Of a stretch of DNA of 64,000 nt, positions 10,288-22,142 are shown one piece after another. The DNA comes from Aplectana chamaeleonis (Eukaryota > Nematoda > Chromadorea > Rhabditida > Cosmocercidae), in NCBI GenBank assembly GCA_029168955.1, contig JAPDOI010000956.1:62001-126000 (forward strand), given 5' to 3'. A program made the position numbers and the translations under genes. The notes beneath the pieces are model-generated. The model was not told the origin of the DNA, ran no database searches, and saw nothing but the letters and a program-made list of their open reading frames with translations. Numbering within the stretch: the stretch's first letter is position 1; each line of letters starts with the position of its first letter.

Positions 10288-11721
10288 CGTGTTAACGCCT
10301 TAACGGGTTAACGCGGTTTTTTCTCGAAAATTAACGATTAACGCTTAACGAAAAAGTCTTGAAATTACGTTAATTTATAGTTCGTTAATTGTTGTGGGAT
10401 TATGGTCCAGGGTACTGCACGAAGGGCGGGTCGGCCAGTTCTGCCCGACCCCCACTCCAGTGCCGATTTCGCTAAGAACCCCCCAGTAGCGTGTGTAGGT
10501 CGATTTTTGACCGTGTTTCACCCCTCCCCCTCCTCGCCTAGAGCTGATCTGTTCGAACAGTGTTTATCCAGCAGGTTTGCCTCTGATCTTCGTTTACAGT
10601 AAAATTACTCTTGTCGCACTAAAATCATGAAGCCAGTGCTACGCGAAAAAATGCGGATGTTTGCGAGGACGAGAGCACAGAACAGCGCCTATCGCATTTA
10701 TGTAGAGAGAAGCTGAAAGTTCAAAAGTGTATGTATAGTCCAGTCCACCAAATTTTGCACATCTACCTATCAATGAGAAGCGGTCGACAGAAGATCAACA
10801 TGCATGAATTCTTATGCAGAACGCTTACCACCTTTTGAGCGGGAGCGGTTGTGCTGCTGTAAGTTTCAAACACATTGATCTTCGGCCAACCGCTTCTCAT
10901 TGGTAATTAGATGTGCAATTAATTGGTGGACTGCGGTATAACTGCTAACAGTCTGTGCTGTGCAATAAAATGCGGATGTTTGAGGGGGGGGGGGGGAGTT
11001 CGATCACGATTCTCAATCTGAACTCGTTGGAATCTCGTGGAAAGCTAAGAGACGCGTGTATGGTGTTCAAACTGCTATCGGGCCAGCTTAGTGTTAGGGT
11101 GTCCCGATTCTACAGTTTGATACAATCGGAAAACCAGGGGATGACAGATCAAGATATCTTTATCAATGCCTAAGACCAACTTGAGGAGGTATATGTTTAC
11201 ATGCAGAGCAGGCTTAAACTTTTTAAGCCTAAGTACACCGCCTCACCAAGCATATTTACATACGGTTCGTTCAAGCGTATGGCTGGTGCAAAATTATTGG
11301 CTTTCTAGATGTGTTTTAGTTCTAGTTTTACACCATTATTGTAGTTTACTATCACACGCCTTTTCTTTTACAGCGTAATAAATGAAATGAAATGAAGTTC
11401 GTATTTATGCGAAGTACGAATCATGAGAGAGGGATATTTGAGTCAAGCAGGGTCGATTTACACTTTGTATACAGTTTCATCGTCTAAAATGGAGGTTGAA
11501 TACTGCTACAGTATATGGGCTCACTATTTCTTAGGCGTGGTTCCGCCGGAAGTTGAAATTTTGAAAACTTAAAGTCGCGAAAGTAGGATACCGTAATTTC
11601 TCTTCAAGAAGTGCATGTACTTCTCTTCTAATATAGGTGTACTTCAATAAAGGATGCACTTTTATTTATCAAGCCTTGTTTTTCTTGAAATTTTCATCAT
11701 GAAAATTTTAACAACAAAACT
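10288..11721. other. Interior of hAT-type element, no gene
   Basis: Holds TTAACG-rich subterminal DNA (10288-10400), an inverted pair around 10750-10930 (GAGAAGCGGTCGAC.. and ..AACCGCTTCTC), a 13-G tract, and a copy of the dispersed ATTTGAGTC repeat at 11430-11560. Reading frames are short and unrecognised. Confidence 0.5.
10984..10996 (+). repeat. Poly-G tract, 13 bases
   Basis: Uninterrupted run of 13 G. One of several such tracts here (43710-43724, 49949-49960, 50377-50387, and 16 C at 58067-58082). Confidence 0.95.
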
Positions 11722-12965
11722 GTGATTTAGCTTCCTGGTAAAAGCAACGATTTGGTATTGATAAAAAAAGTTTCAAAAATGTCTTGAAATATCTCTGAAA
11801 AAATGATCTGGCGTAAAATAGCCTGGAAAAATAAAAAAGTTAGGAAATGAAAAATGCGTTTTGGTGGTCGACCACTTCACAAGCTTCTCCGTTAAACCTA
11901 ATAAAACGAAATCAAGTACGATACAGATTTGGAGCTTTGCGTTCACCTAGCTTGACCTATGCTAATTCCCCTATTACAGCTTTCAAAAACGGCTTAATGT
12001 TTCCGTTTCGCGCTTGATTTCGTTTTGGTAAGTTCAACGGAGAAGCTAGTGAAATGATCGATCACCAAATCGAATTTTCGTTTATTTCACTTCATTTCCT
12101 AACTTTTTTATTTTTCCAGGCTATTTTACGTTAAATCATTTTTTGAAGATATTTCAAGACATTTTTGAAACTTTTTTTATCATTACCAAATCGTTATTTT
12201 TGCCAGGAAGCTAAACTTTCAGAAATTTCACATATTTTTCCCGGAGGTTCCCTTTCTGACTTCAATTTTGCTCAACGATTTCCATTTCGGAATCATGAAA
12301 CATCTAACAACGAGATTGTCGAATGAGTACAATTTTTGAAACTTATTACCCAAAACCATAAACATACCACTCATTGCCGCATTTTGTGCATCATGTGAGA
12401 ACTCGATATTATTGATCATTAATATTTGATCTTGCATGATGAGAAGAATTTCCCAAACAAGTGACTTAAAGCCATCAACAATCGAAAATCATTGCGGCAT
12501 TTTATGCAACAGTCGAAAAAATCAATATTATTGATCGGTATTTATCGATAATGACTGATGAGCGAAATTCTAAAACAAAGAAAACCAATCCCATCAGCAA
12601 TCCCCACTCCAAGCCGCATTTGGTGCAAAAAGCGCGAAAATCGATAATATTGATTATCGATCGATGACGACATTTCCAGCCTCCTGTCCAAAAATGAGCT
12701 CCCTAGCTCAATTTTAAGTGTGCCAACAAGATCGTGTACGCCGCCTGAAAAAAAGTAGATTAACAACAAAAACGCGCGGTCTTTCATTTTTTACTCAAAA
12801 ACCAGTGAACCGTTCTAAGCCATTTTTGGGTACATATTCCAACTTTTTGCGCTCTTTTAAATGCAATTTAGCTCTAATTTCTACGTTCACTCTCAACTGA
12901 GATTTCGAAAAAGGGGTTGCGCGCGGGGCCGATTCAGAACCAAATCTGGTGCGCGCTTCGCGCGC
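11722..12965. repeat. Repeat family copy 1: 490-bp foldback plus 750-bp tail
   Basis: 11722-12215 is an extended palindrome: the left arm from TTTAGCTTCCTGGTAAAAGC pairs with the right arm ending at GCCAGGAAGCTAAA, and CACAAGCTTCTCCGTTAA pairs with its complement near 12030. Downstream sequence to 12965 runs parallel to 29226-30070 in the second copy (for example TTTTGCTCAACGATTTCCAT). The copy ends with the hairpin GGTGCGCGCTTCGCGCGCAC. No coding frame is recognised. Confidence 0.8.
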
Positions 12966-14340
12966 ACCACAACTTTCGCCATCAACAACCATGAGAAGTC
13001 AGCTAGTCAATTTCGGATGAGTCATGGCTTGCACACTCATTGATATTATCGTCCTTTTCTAAGCCGTAACACTGTTTTAGAGTCTGAAGTTTTATTCCTA
13101 ATCTTATTTAGTAGTGTACTACTAATAGGGGTGTACTTCAAATAGAGTGTTCTTCTAATAGAGAAAATACGGTATTTGAGTCAAGAGTGGTTGATTTACC
13201 CTGCATACGAAATTTCACCGTCTGGGATCAACGCTGAAGGGCGCTACACTGTACTCATAAACGTCGAAGAAAAAAACGTGCAAGTCCTCGAAAGAAGTAG
13301 GTTTTTAAAAGGTTATAAGTCAAATAGTAAATGAGCTGGCCTAAAAAATCCTGGCTTTGAGAAACTAGGCTTTCAATTACCTGTTGTGGGTTCTTCTCTA
13401 AAATGAACTGTGGGCCCACAACTAACAAAGTAAGTATTGAGAAAACGCAAATGTTGACGCAGAACCCACACCAGGAAGATTTTCGCGAAGGGCTCACTCC
13501 AGAGGTGCGGTAGGCTTCAAACAATAGACTACAGAGTGTAGTTTCCTATAGCTAGATTTTTTTCCAGGTACCTCATTTAGAACTTGAGTTACAACAGTTT
13601 AAAAACCCTAGGTTACATAAATTCGTCAACTTGGATGTTTTTTGTCTTTTCTCTCTATCAGTGTAGCGCTCTTCAACGTTCATTTGAGACGCTGAAACAC
13701 GGCATAGAGTAAATCTACCACGCTGGACTCAAATATACTCCCGTGACTCCTACTTCTCAAAATTGCTGACTTCCGGCGGGACCACCAATGAGAGAGGTGT
13801 TGGCCCTTATATTGTAGCGGTGTTCGGCGTCAATCTCAAACGAGGAGAGTTTTTGTAGAGGGTAAATCTACCACGCTCAACTCAAATATCAACTCTACTA
13901 ACTCAGAGAAATCTTTCGCAGAAATCATTCAGCATTTAATCGGCAAACTGCTTTAGACACTTCACATTGAGGATTCATATGTCTTGCCCATCATTTGGGA
14001 ACACCTTCAATATGACTTTACCCCGAACTTACTAATTGAACACCGTCACTATCAACTCAGTTCAAACAGCATTTCAGCCAAACCGCAATGTATAGTTGAA
14101 TTAATTGAATTCCATGTGAAAAACTGCTCCGGGCGGTTTTCACTCACATACACAATTGTCTATGGGTCTTCCTCCGGGGGTCACACATCTCCGGAGCCCT
14201 TTGACCCCTCCGGAGCTCAGAACCCCCTGTGGGGACCTATCCAGCGCCGAGCCCAGCATAGCACTGATTGATATGGGACATCTTATAATTTATTGATTTT
14301 TGACGTGGTAATGTTTTTCTTTGTATATTTTAACGAAAAG
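12966..14340. other. Inverted dispersed repeats, no gene
   Basis: Contains the ATTTGAGTC..GATTTACC..CACCGTCT..ACGCTGAA family in plus orientation near 13165-13250 and in minus orientation near 13660-13750 and 13810-13900, so the stretch can fold back. Frames between them are not recognised. Confidence 0.5.
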
Positions 14341-14406
14341 CAAAATTAACGTGTTAACGCATAACCGGGTTAACGCGGTTTTTTCCCGAAATTAACGAAT
14401 CCCCTG

Positions 14407-14952
14407 GTACGTAGCTTTGTCGAAGTTCTGCACAACGGCCTGCCTGAATCTGACCGCAAGCCCCCGTTCATATTCGAAAATCGCAGAATCGAATTTGAGA
14501 TGAGCACCCGCTCTCCCTATCCTCCGAAGGACATCTCTTGGCAAAGTCTCAGGTAGCATATTTGAAACAAACCAGCAAAAATTCTGGAACAAACCTCATA
14601 CATTACCGAGCAGATTTTTTTTTGCTCAAAGGCGGTTTTCAGCGGTTTTTGTGGGCACAAAGCGCCACATCAACATTACTTGCCTCGCGAAGGTCCGATT
14701 TCGATTTTGAGATCTTTTATTATTTTTCTTTTGATTGAGTTTTGTACAATAGTGTTGCGAAATGGTAGATCCAGCCCCAGAAACTCATTGGAAATCGCAT
14801 ATTCCCGCCTCAAAATCCGTCACTAACAACTGATCAGACGGCTATTATAGGAGACATCAGTCATGTTTTGACATGCGGTCAATGAGAATCCCAGGAGAAA
14901 ACGCACATTCACCGACAAAACATCAATGTCAAAAGGGCTCCCTCCATATGAG
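14407..14952. other. Spacer, no gene seen
   Basis: Begins with the second copy of the GTACGTAG duplication. Nothing else is recognised. Confidence 0.3.
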
Positions 14953-15229
14953 GTGTGTCCGAATGAGACTGGCCAACCATGCGGCCGTCGTAGGTGGCAG
15001 GCGGCTTTCGCGTGCGCCGCTCTCGAACGAGCATGCGAAACGACAGCGAGCCTTCCCCCACAGCCATTCATTAGAAGCGGGGCCGACAGCGGCTGTCAGC
15101 AAGCGATCAATCAGCTCAGCAGCCGAGGGGGCAACCGTTTGAACACTCGTCCGAGAGCGGCTCATGCGACGGCCGCTTGCCACGCACGACCGCCGCATGG
15201 TCGGCCATTCTCATTCGGACACACTTTGC
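14953..15229. repeat. GC-rich imperfect foldback element
   Basis: GTGTCCGAATGAGACTGGCC near 14957 pairs with GGCCATTCTCATTCGGACAC near 15204, and CATGCGGCCGTCGT and GGCAGGCGG pair with complements near 15165-15195. The flank CAGTAGCGGTCATGAATCTA (15229) recurs in inverted form near 55225-55255, so the family is dispersed. Confidence 0.7.
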
Positions 15230-15882
15230 AGTAGCGGTCATGAATCTACTGACATGGCCTTTTCGCGATTAATGTTTTTACGCATATCTTGGATTGACCT
15301 TACAAATACTTCGTTTCAGTATTTCAAAGTAAGACCATTGCCTCAAACATGGCTGTAAAATTCCCATACCCGTGGAAGTTATTCGCTATTCGAAGATGCT
15401 CTGAACCGTTGTATAACCTTGTGAGAAAACAGTCCCTATCAAATTTTTTCTGAAGACCGCAAGTTGAACAGGCTGGAGTTACTTTTTGGAAATTCACCCC
15501 TATAAAATTATTCGCCATAGAGCCACTGCAAAATATGTGCTTTATGAGCTTTGACAAAGTACAACTGGTATATGAAATTTGCTCTTTTTCGATAACGTCA
15601 AAGAGAGATATCTAAAAGGTGCAATATCACATAATCTTATTTCGAATTTATTTTTTAGAAAATTTCGCCAGAATTTGATTTTTTACAAGGTTATACAATG
15701 GGTCTAAAGAGCGCCGAATGACAAATAACTGCTGCGCGTTAGGAATTGTGGTACCCATGTTTTGACGGAACAGTTCCACTCATATATATTACCACGGAAT
15801 CATAAATAGGTTCATATCTAAAAACTGCAACCTTAGAACCTAATCTTGTGCTCAGACAGTCGGGTGGTTGTACATCGGCACA
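15230..15882. other. AT-rich spacer, no gene seen
   Basis: A near-direct repeat pair, CAAGGTTATACAA and GGTTATACAATGGGTC-like words, occurs near 15410 (minus) and 15690 (plus). No coding content is recognised. Confidence 0.3.
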
Positions 15883-16545
15883 ATAGGATTAGTACTCCAG
15901 GGCAAACATTGAAAACAGCCCCTATTTGTGAGCAGGAGCTGCTGCTAACGGCAGCATATCCTGCCAACGTATGCTGGAGTACAACCCCTAGTTATGAGCA
16001 GTAGCTGCTGCTAACGGCATCATGTCCTGCTAGCGTATGCTGGAATAAAACCCCTGGTTATCGACAGCTTTTTCTGCAAACGGAGAAGGAATTTGGACAA
16101 CCACCCTCTTTAGCCGTGTTGGGTATGGTCTTTGTCACGGCCAGTAGCAAAGAGACCAACCTCGTCACGATCCACAACGAGAAGGCTTCCCTTGCGATGA
16201 GCCATGGAGACGATCCCCTTAGCGTGCAAAATTTACGCCGAGAAAGTGACGCAAGGTCACTTTCTAGGACCGGCCTCTAATGCCCAACTGCCCCTCAGTG
16301 AGACTGGCCGCCTTATATAACCGCCGCGGTCGTACAAGAGGATGCTGCAACGTTCATTCGTATCAGAAAAATCAATGGAGGTGAGTGTCAGCAGACACTA
16401 GGAGAGGAGGCTGCCGATCTCGAGCGTGTCAGGGTTAACAAAGGGGTTGTATTCTAGCACAAATGGTAGCAGCTCCTGCTAGTTGGCAGCAGCTCCTGCT
16501 GTAAGCAGTAGCTACAGCAGGCGTGCTGCTAATCCCTTTGTGCCG
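15883..16545. mobile_element. Candidate TIR element with GCTGCTGC-rich ends
   Basis: Left CGGCACAATAGGATTAG and right, reverse-complemented, CGGCACAAAGGGATTAGCAG form an imperfect terminal repeat. CAGGAGCTGCTGCTAACGGC on the left is mirrored by AGCAGCTCCTGCT words near 16470-16515. No target duplication is seen, and no transposase. Confidence 0.5.
15919..16070. repeat. 66-bp tandem repeat, 2.3 copies
   Basis: The landmark CCCCT(A/G)(T/G)TTAT occurs at 15919, 15985 and 16051, exactly 66 apart; units share AGCTGCTGCTAACGGCA and GCGTATGCTGGA or ACGTATGCTGGA. Confidence 0.85.
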
Positions 16546-16767
16546 AATTACTGACTCTATTAAGCCGACGTACTAAATCCGACTGCCTTAGTGTATGTGT
16601 AGAGCAAGAGCTGTGATGCTCCATAACATACTAAAGCGCACTGCGACAGCGACAAGTTTATGCCAGTGGTATATTTTGTTGCGGAGATTGTCGCTGCCCT
16701 CGGACGCAAGTTCGCTAATGGTCCATTTCGCATTCGAGCCCATCACGGACCTGTGGGTGAATGGCTG

Positions 16768-17047
16768 TCGTGAATGACTCACGGTATTCCGGATGGGTAT
16801 ACAAACCGCCCCCGGCGGGCTAGCGGGTCAGATGGTCAGATCGCCTCAGGGCGGCCTTCGTGCCTTCGTAATACTATTCTTCTATCTGTTGTTATGAAAT
16901 GTCGTTATGAATCGGTTGATTGCTTATTTGTCCTCCACGTTTCTATGAAGAACCACCGGTGATCAAAACATGGTGCATCGGCCGGGAATCGAATCCTGGC
17001 CGCCCGCGTGGCAGGCGAGCATTCTACCACTGAACCACCAAACAACG
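16768..17047 (-). mobile_element. Candidate tRNA-Gly-derived SINE
   Basis: Read on the minus strand, a tRNA-Gly(GCC)-like head (17047-16971) is followed directly by a 200-base body (16970-16768). The same body occurs alone at 17728-17930. Order (tRNA head, then unrelated body), an encoded CCA at the joint, and a degraded acceptor stem all fit a SINE. Body landmarks include CGCCTCAGGGCGGCCTTCGT and GAACCACCGGTGATCAAAAC (plus strand). I see no poly-A or short tandem tail at 16768. Confidence 0.55.
16971..17047 (-). tRNA. tRNA-Gly(GCC)-like sequence, probably pseudogene or SINE head
   Basis: On the minus strand TTGGTGGTTCAGTGGTAGAA (D-arm, box A) leads to the anticodon loop CTGCCAC (GCC) and the T-arm TTCGATTCC (box B), all close to eukaryotic tRNA-Gly(GCC). 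The acceptor stem is broken: the first three pairs fail, and two pairs of the T stem mismatch. CCA is encoded at 16971-16973, which nuclear tRNA genes normally lack. Functional tRNA is therefore unlikely. Confidence 0.7.
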
Positions 17048-17727
17048 TGTGAAGATGTCGGTGAACCACCGACATCTCCACAAGTTGTTTTCAGCAGCAT
17101 TCACCCTCAACGTCTGCTGGAGGTGAACCCTGTAAACTGGTGCCATGCTACTACTGCACGGCACCGAAAAGAGAAATCAGATCGCACGCGTCAGCGCTCT
17201 GCCCGTATATGTTCCACCCGTGAAGTGGATCATCCTCGCAAGTCGCAATGCAATTCGAAACTCGTAAATTGACGCTGTTCATCGAATACTTATGATCTGT
17301 CTTACAGCGACAACGGCTATGATGCACTTCGTTCGGGTACAGCTGGGCCAGTGGCAAAGTTGTCACAAGACTGATTCGAATGTTTATTGTTTTGTTTTGA
17401 TTTGGTCGATTTTGTGAAATCGGATTGATTTCAATTTTGTCGATTTTTTTAGGGGGTTTTGTGTTATCCCCACCTGGTTGACTTTGTGGAAAACCGCGAG
17501 GGAGCCAGAAGTGATGCACACGCTCGGGCCGGAGAGTTCGTACATATTTATCCTGTCCCCAACTTCGAGAAACTCGTGCCAGGCCAACTGTGAAGGTCGC
17601 TCCTCGGCAGAATGGAGAGCATAGGGTAGTACACTAATGATCGTGACTAACTCACTTTCGGTTAGATGTAATAATCTATCGTAATGAACCTTCGTAAGTG
17701 ACTCGGAACTCTCGTGAGGCCGGAGTG
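17048..17727. other. Spacer between the two SINE-like bodies
   Basis: An inverted pair near 17044-17110 (GTGTGAAGATGTCGGTG and CACCGACATCTCCACAAG) forms a small hairpin. Frames on the minus strand are not recognised. Confidence 0.35.
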
Positions 17728-17930
17728 TCGTGAGTGACTCACGGTATTCCGGATGGGTATATAAACCGCCTCCGGCGGGCTAGCGGGGCAGATGGTCTAA
17801 TCGCCTCAGGGCGGCCTTCGTGCCTTCGTAATACTATTCTTCTATCTGTTGTTATGAAATGTCGTAATGAGTCGGTTGATTGCTTAATTGTCTACCACGT
17901 TTCTATGAAGAACCACCGGTGATCAAAACA
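17728..17930 (-). mobile_element. Second copy of the SINE-like body, no tRNA head
   Basis: Matches 16768-16970 almost base for base (GACTCACGGTATTCCGGATG, CTATCTGTTGTTATGAAATG, GATCAAAACA) but ends exactly where the tRNA head starts in the first copy, as in a 5'-truncated copy. Confidence 0.7.
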
Positions 17931-19303
17931 AGGGCAGCGACAGGTTCTGTGACGCAAGCATACCAAAGGCCTAAGACAGGCTGTCGCTGTCATTGTGTTA
18001 AGAGACAGCGACTCAGTTTCGCAGAAGCATGCCATACCCCTAACGACCGAAAATCAATTTGCTATGCAGATACTGCTGCGGTCACACGTCGTAGAACAAA
18101 ACCATGATAGGAATTCAAACAATATTCTCGATTTTGGTCTGAGAAAATCAATTTACCTTTCCAATACATTCGTGTATTTGGATAGATCCCATGTCGATGA
18201 ACGGTATAATTTGGCCGGAATAGTCAGAGGAAGAAAGAGATGAACGCTCCTCTAAACATCGTAGGTCGTCGAACTTGTTAAAAAATTATGAAATCAAGCG
18301 AATCACCCACCCAGTCTTAGCAAAGTTTCTTCAGTGACACGGCTTGTTCTTCGCGAATCAACACTCTCGCGCATTACTCTTCGACGCATCAGTATTACCT
18401 AATAGTACACAGATTGTATTAGGGCACATCGGTTGTAGATTTCCATTTCTTCAAAACACAAAAAGAGAACAGCTCGGTTGGATTCGAGAACCAAGTACTC
18501 AAGATTTCTGAGTACATACGCAGAATTACTTTGAAACTTTCCTATCTATTCTTGAATAAAACTTTCATTCGATTCAGGGATAAGACTAAGGAACAATTTC
18601 ACGTCTGCAGTATAAACGAAAACATAGGTTTCACAACTTTTGAATAATATTGCAGCTGTCGAGTACTGTGACTAGAAGCCCAATAGAGATGGATCAATTG
18701 TTTTCTTATGGAAAACACCAAGCTTCAACAACAGACAGTCATTCCGAAAACAACTGGAATTCAGTGTTCGAAGATTTAAGAGATTTATTTTCAGTAAATT
18801 AATATTCCTAGTGAACCACGGTTATGTACCGCAACCTACGATGAACCTCCGAATATCGACAAGCACACCGTAGATTCGCATTCAGCAATTTCAATAACCT
18901 TTTGTCAGAATTTGTGAATGAAGTCAAAAACAATTTTCGGAGCACTTCCAAAATCGCCAAATCGGTAGGTATGTTATCCTTTTTGCAAAGATTGAAAACG
19001 CACACAGCTCTGCTAAAAGCTGTTCGCAGCCAAATGCGACTTCAGATTCGAATTCTGCGCATCAAAAGTGACCAGAAAGCTTTAAACGGCTGTCTAAGGT
19101 TCGAAAAAAAGCCATGCGATCCTCCCTAGTAAGATGGCTTCAAGTAACATATAAACCCATAGATTTAGAGAACCTAACTCGCATTCTCTGCAGTTTCCTA
19201 TAGTAAATACGTGTATCTCGCTATGGAGGTTACTCGAGCTGGTGTAGTGTAGTGGCAGGCAGCGCTGCTGTTCGCTGTACACGGTCGGGTTGGGTCCTCG
19301 TTC
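17931..19303. other. 1.4 kb with no recognised gene or repeat
   Basis: Short frames only (for example 18808-19005 minus and 18902-19129 plus), with no domain identified. Confidence 0.35.
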
Positions 19304-19544
19304 TACAGTTGACCGCAATGTTAATAGGACATGGTGCGGTTGCGGACTCGCACTAAATTACGGTAGAATCTGGCACTTTGCCAGATTTCGTCATCGATCG
19401 GCGCCAACCGTCGTCTCTCTGCTCACGAGAATATCAGCTGTGGCGCTGATCGATGACGAAATCTGACAAAGTGCCAGATTCTACCGTAGTTTTAGTGCGA
19501 GTCCGCAACCGCACCATGTCCTATTAACATTGCGGTCAACTGTA
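19304..19544. mobile_element. 241-bp palindromic MITE, TA-flanked
   Basis: Begins TACAGTTGACCGCAATGTTA and ends with its complement. The arms run about 100 bases each with very few mismatches (TAATAGGACATGGTGCGGTT, GACTCGCACTAAA, ATCTGGCACTTTG). TA at both edges and the CAGTTGACC terminus suggest a Tc1/mariner-type target. Confidence 0.85.
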
Positions 19545-20680
19545 AGTCAACCGCGCATGCTATCCCTCCGGGGTCCTCAAATTGATAACAGATTTTTGAA
19601 ACGAGATAAAGGCACTGAACTGAAAGTTGGATTACCCTCTGAACCCGTTGCATACACCTGACAATCATACGAGCCTCTACGGAATAGACATTGAATGCTT
19701 CACGTGTCCCAATAGGGATCGAAGAAGTCGAATTTTCATCTTTATCTTGTAGTGGTTACCCTTACTCAGAGGTTCCATTTTTATGACTCCCCCAGAAGAT
19801 ATGCGTTGCAGTCAAATGACGCGAAAATTACAATGTTGCATGAAAACGAGAATGAGGTATTAATACTACTTGAAACCAGCATACCCGCTCTCAAAAGTTC
19901 CAAGATAGCTATGTTAATGGAGCCGTACGGATACTAGAAGAACACTCACGCAGTTGCAGGCGCCAAAAAAAACGAATTTAAATGACCGTATTTAAGCCCT
20001 ATTGAGTCACCGAATAGAACCTTTCTCCGACCTTCCAGTACCGGCTCCACCCCTCGGCACAAGTCCCTCTCAATATTTGTTGCTCGAGTACGGTGATTTT
20101 AGCTGTTTTTTTTACGCTTCTTACGGAGTACCAGTAGAGGCCGTACGACTGTATTAGCGGCGTCGTTTGAATCAATTTGCCTCTAGCTTCTCTTTTCCAG
20201 CCACTGCGGTGAAAATCGTGTACTTTCGAACCATTACAGGCAGAACCATTATTTCTTCCTTTCAATCGATTTTTTGGGTGTTTTCGTCATTTCTCAACAC
20301 AGCGCCAAGCTTTCGATTCATGCCATACAATTGATACCGATTCCGAGCGTGTATGCTGCCTCTAACGCCCGTTATCCCTACCCGGATACACGTGGCGTTC
20401 GACTATGAATACTTTCTACACGTGGGCAGAAACTGAGAATACTCACTGTCAAGGGCCATCATTTTTAAAGAGCGGAGTGAAGTTTTGCCCCAACTGTAGC
20501 ATTCACGCAATTTCTAAATGTGTTCTAAACTCATGCCTGTGCAAGATGATAATTAATTTAAATAAGATGAAATGCATCAAACAGATGGTGGAGCTAGAGT
20601 TAGCGTTATAATTTCAGTCTGATGAATTGAGGGGGCTGCGACGGTAGATCACACCGCGCGCGATCGATCGGATGCCCATT
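19545..20680. other. Dispersed repeat copy (19740-20530), no gene
   Basis: Copy of the family at 2390-2680 (see there). A MITE-like end GTGTATGCTGCCTCTAACG at 20349 matches the termini at 36511-36995 but has no partner here. Confidence 0.45.
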
Positions 20681-20851
20681 GGCCTGGGTATAGGGGCTCT
20701 CTACACACAGATGGAGGAGTTGTCCCGTTTTTGCAGTTCGAAACGTCACGCTACTCAATTCAAGCGAAGTGGTCCTGAGTGGAATTAGATCCACAGAAAG
20801 CGGGACAACTTCCCCTTTGTTGTGTATGTAGAGAGTCCCTATCCCTTGGCC
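20681..20851. repeat. Foldback repeat
   Basis: GGCCTGGGTATAGGGGCTCT and GAGTTGTCCCG pair with CGGGACAACTTC and AGAGTCCCTATCCCTTGGCC; arms about 48 bases, loop about 75. Confidence 0.8.
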
Positions 20852-22142
20852 TGTGATGTCGCCAACACCGCACGACCACCCACCTAGTCCATGCGTCAGA
20901 CTAAATCGAATACGTAAACCATATGATGTGAGGCATGAAACTGTCATAGAGAGATGATCGACTCCGCCATGATGGAGCGAGCTGCGCGTTAGTTCATTTA
21001 TACTCGAACGGCACACCTGCGGGGTTAGGGCTTCACTTTCAGGAACTGAGTAACAGAACAGTGTTCAAAGCAGCAATTTTTCCAGAGGTATCGAAAAATT
21101 GCCTACCGTCAGAGGAGCAAATACCGATTGTCTTTGTTGCTTGTCGACTTTATACTTTGTGAATACCTTCTGTTCTCCTCCTCCTCTCATGTTATCACCA
21201 AAGTGCGGGTGCGTGTTGTTTGTATGTACGTAATCTTTTCGTCATTTCTATGATTTCATGCGTTGCGTTTTTCTTTTTATACCCTTCGTCTATTGCTACC
21301 CAGTTACTCTCATATGCATTAATCCCAGTATGTTGTAAGGTCAGCTGCGATTTATATCAAAGCCAGTGCTGTTTTTTTAGTACATACATTTGATTTTAAA
21401 TTGAAAATTATGCTTACTAGGGTTTGCTCCATATGAATCTATGTACTAGGTGCACATATTGGACTGAGACTAGTGTTGCTGCCTGGGGAAAAGCATGGAT
21501 AGAAGGACATTTTGCATTTGTAATCTGTTTTTTTTTTGGCGTCTACGCTTCTTGCTCCGGCCAATTGATGGCTTTCAGATGTTGTGCAACAGAAGCATCC
21601 ATTACGGAAAAGTGTATAAAAACTTTGATGCTGTGGAAAAATCTCTATTATTTTACGTTGAATACTCTTTATTGATCATTGAGAACAAATTCTGTTTTCT
21701 ATTTTCTCCTTTCCGCCCATTATCGAAGACTTTTCTTTCTGTTTTCTGTCAAGCTGGATTTTCCGTTTTCTTTCAATTTTTTTTCGTACGTCCCGGGTCC
21801 CGACACGATCAATGATAGTTGTCGAAGCCTGCCACAACAGCGACGAGGAAGTATACCAATGCGCTGATGCTTTGCGTTTCTTGCTGTGCGTTGGTGCAAG
21901 CTCGGTGCCCGCATGCTGTTCCATGTGACACCTAGTTTTCGCCAACCTTCGATAGGGAACGCTAGGTATCAGCACGATCCTTGCGGGCAAATCCGTTGTT
22001 GCCCCGCACTCCGACGAATTTGAGAGACTCGCTTTACCTTCCAAGTTTTAGGTGCCCACCTTTGTCTCGCTGACCAGTAGTCGCTAGACCACGAAGCCAG
22101 CTTCCGAAACCATCGATTCTTTTGTTTTTATCCAAAATTTCT
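20852..22142. other. Repeat-derived DNA without genes
   Basis: 21600-21800 is related to the right end of the hAT-like element at 6640-6791 (both have TTCTGTTTTC, CGAAGA.TTTTC and a T-rich terminus), but ends CGTACGTCCCGGG rather than a clean CCCTG. The rest is unrecognised. Confidence 0.45.

Larger units (their letters stand above)
9802..14406. mobile_element. 4.6-kb hAT-type element with exact 8-bp target duplication
   Basis: The left end CAGGGCTGTGCGTTATAACG is preceded by GTACGTAG (9794-9801). The right end, reverse-complemented, is CAGGGGATTCGTTAATTTCG and is followed by GTACGTAG (14407-14414). The 8-bp duplication and CAGGG terminus are hAT hallmarks. Both subterminal regions are packed with TTAACG words: AACGTGTTAACGC and GGGTTAACGCGGTTTTTT occur near both 10300 and 14370. 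There is no transposase reading frame; the interior holds the MITE 9822-10287, the repeat at 11722-12965 and inverted segments near 13165-13890. It is probably mobilised in trans. Confidence 0.85.

Noticed and set aside
12930..12965. Helitron 3' end at the GGTGCGCGC hairpin
   Set aside because: No CTRR motif follows in either copy, and no TC start is found.
16971..17047. Functional tRNA-Gly gene
   Set aside because: Three acceptor-stem pairs and two T-stem pairs are broken, and CCA is encoded.
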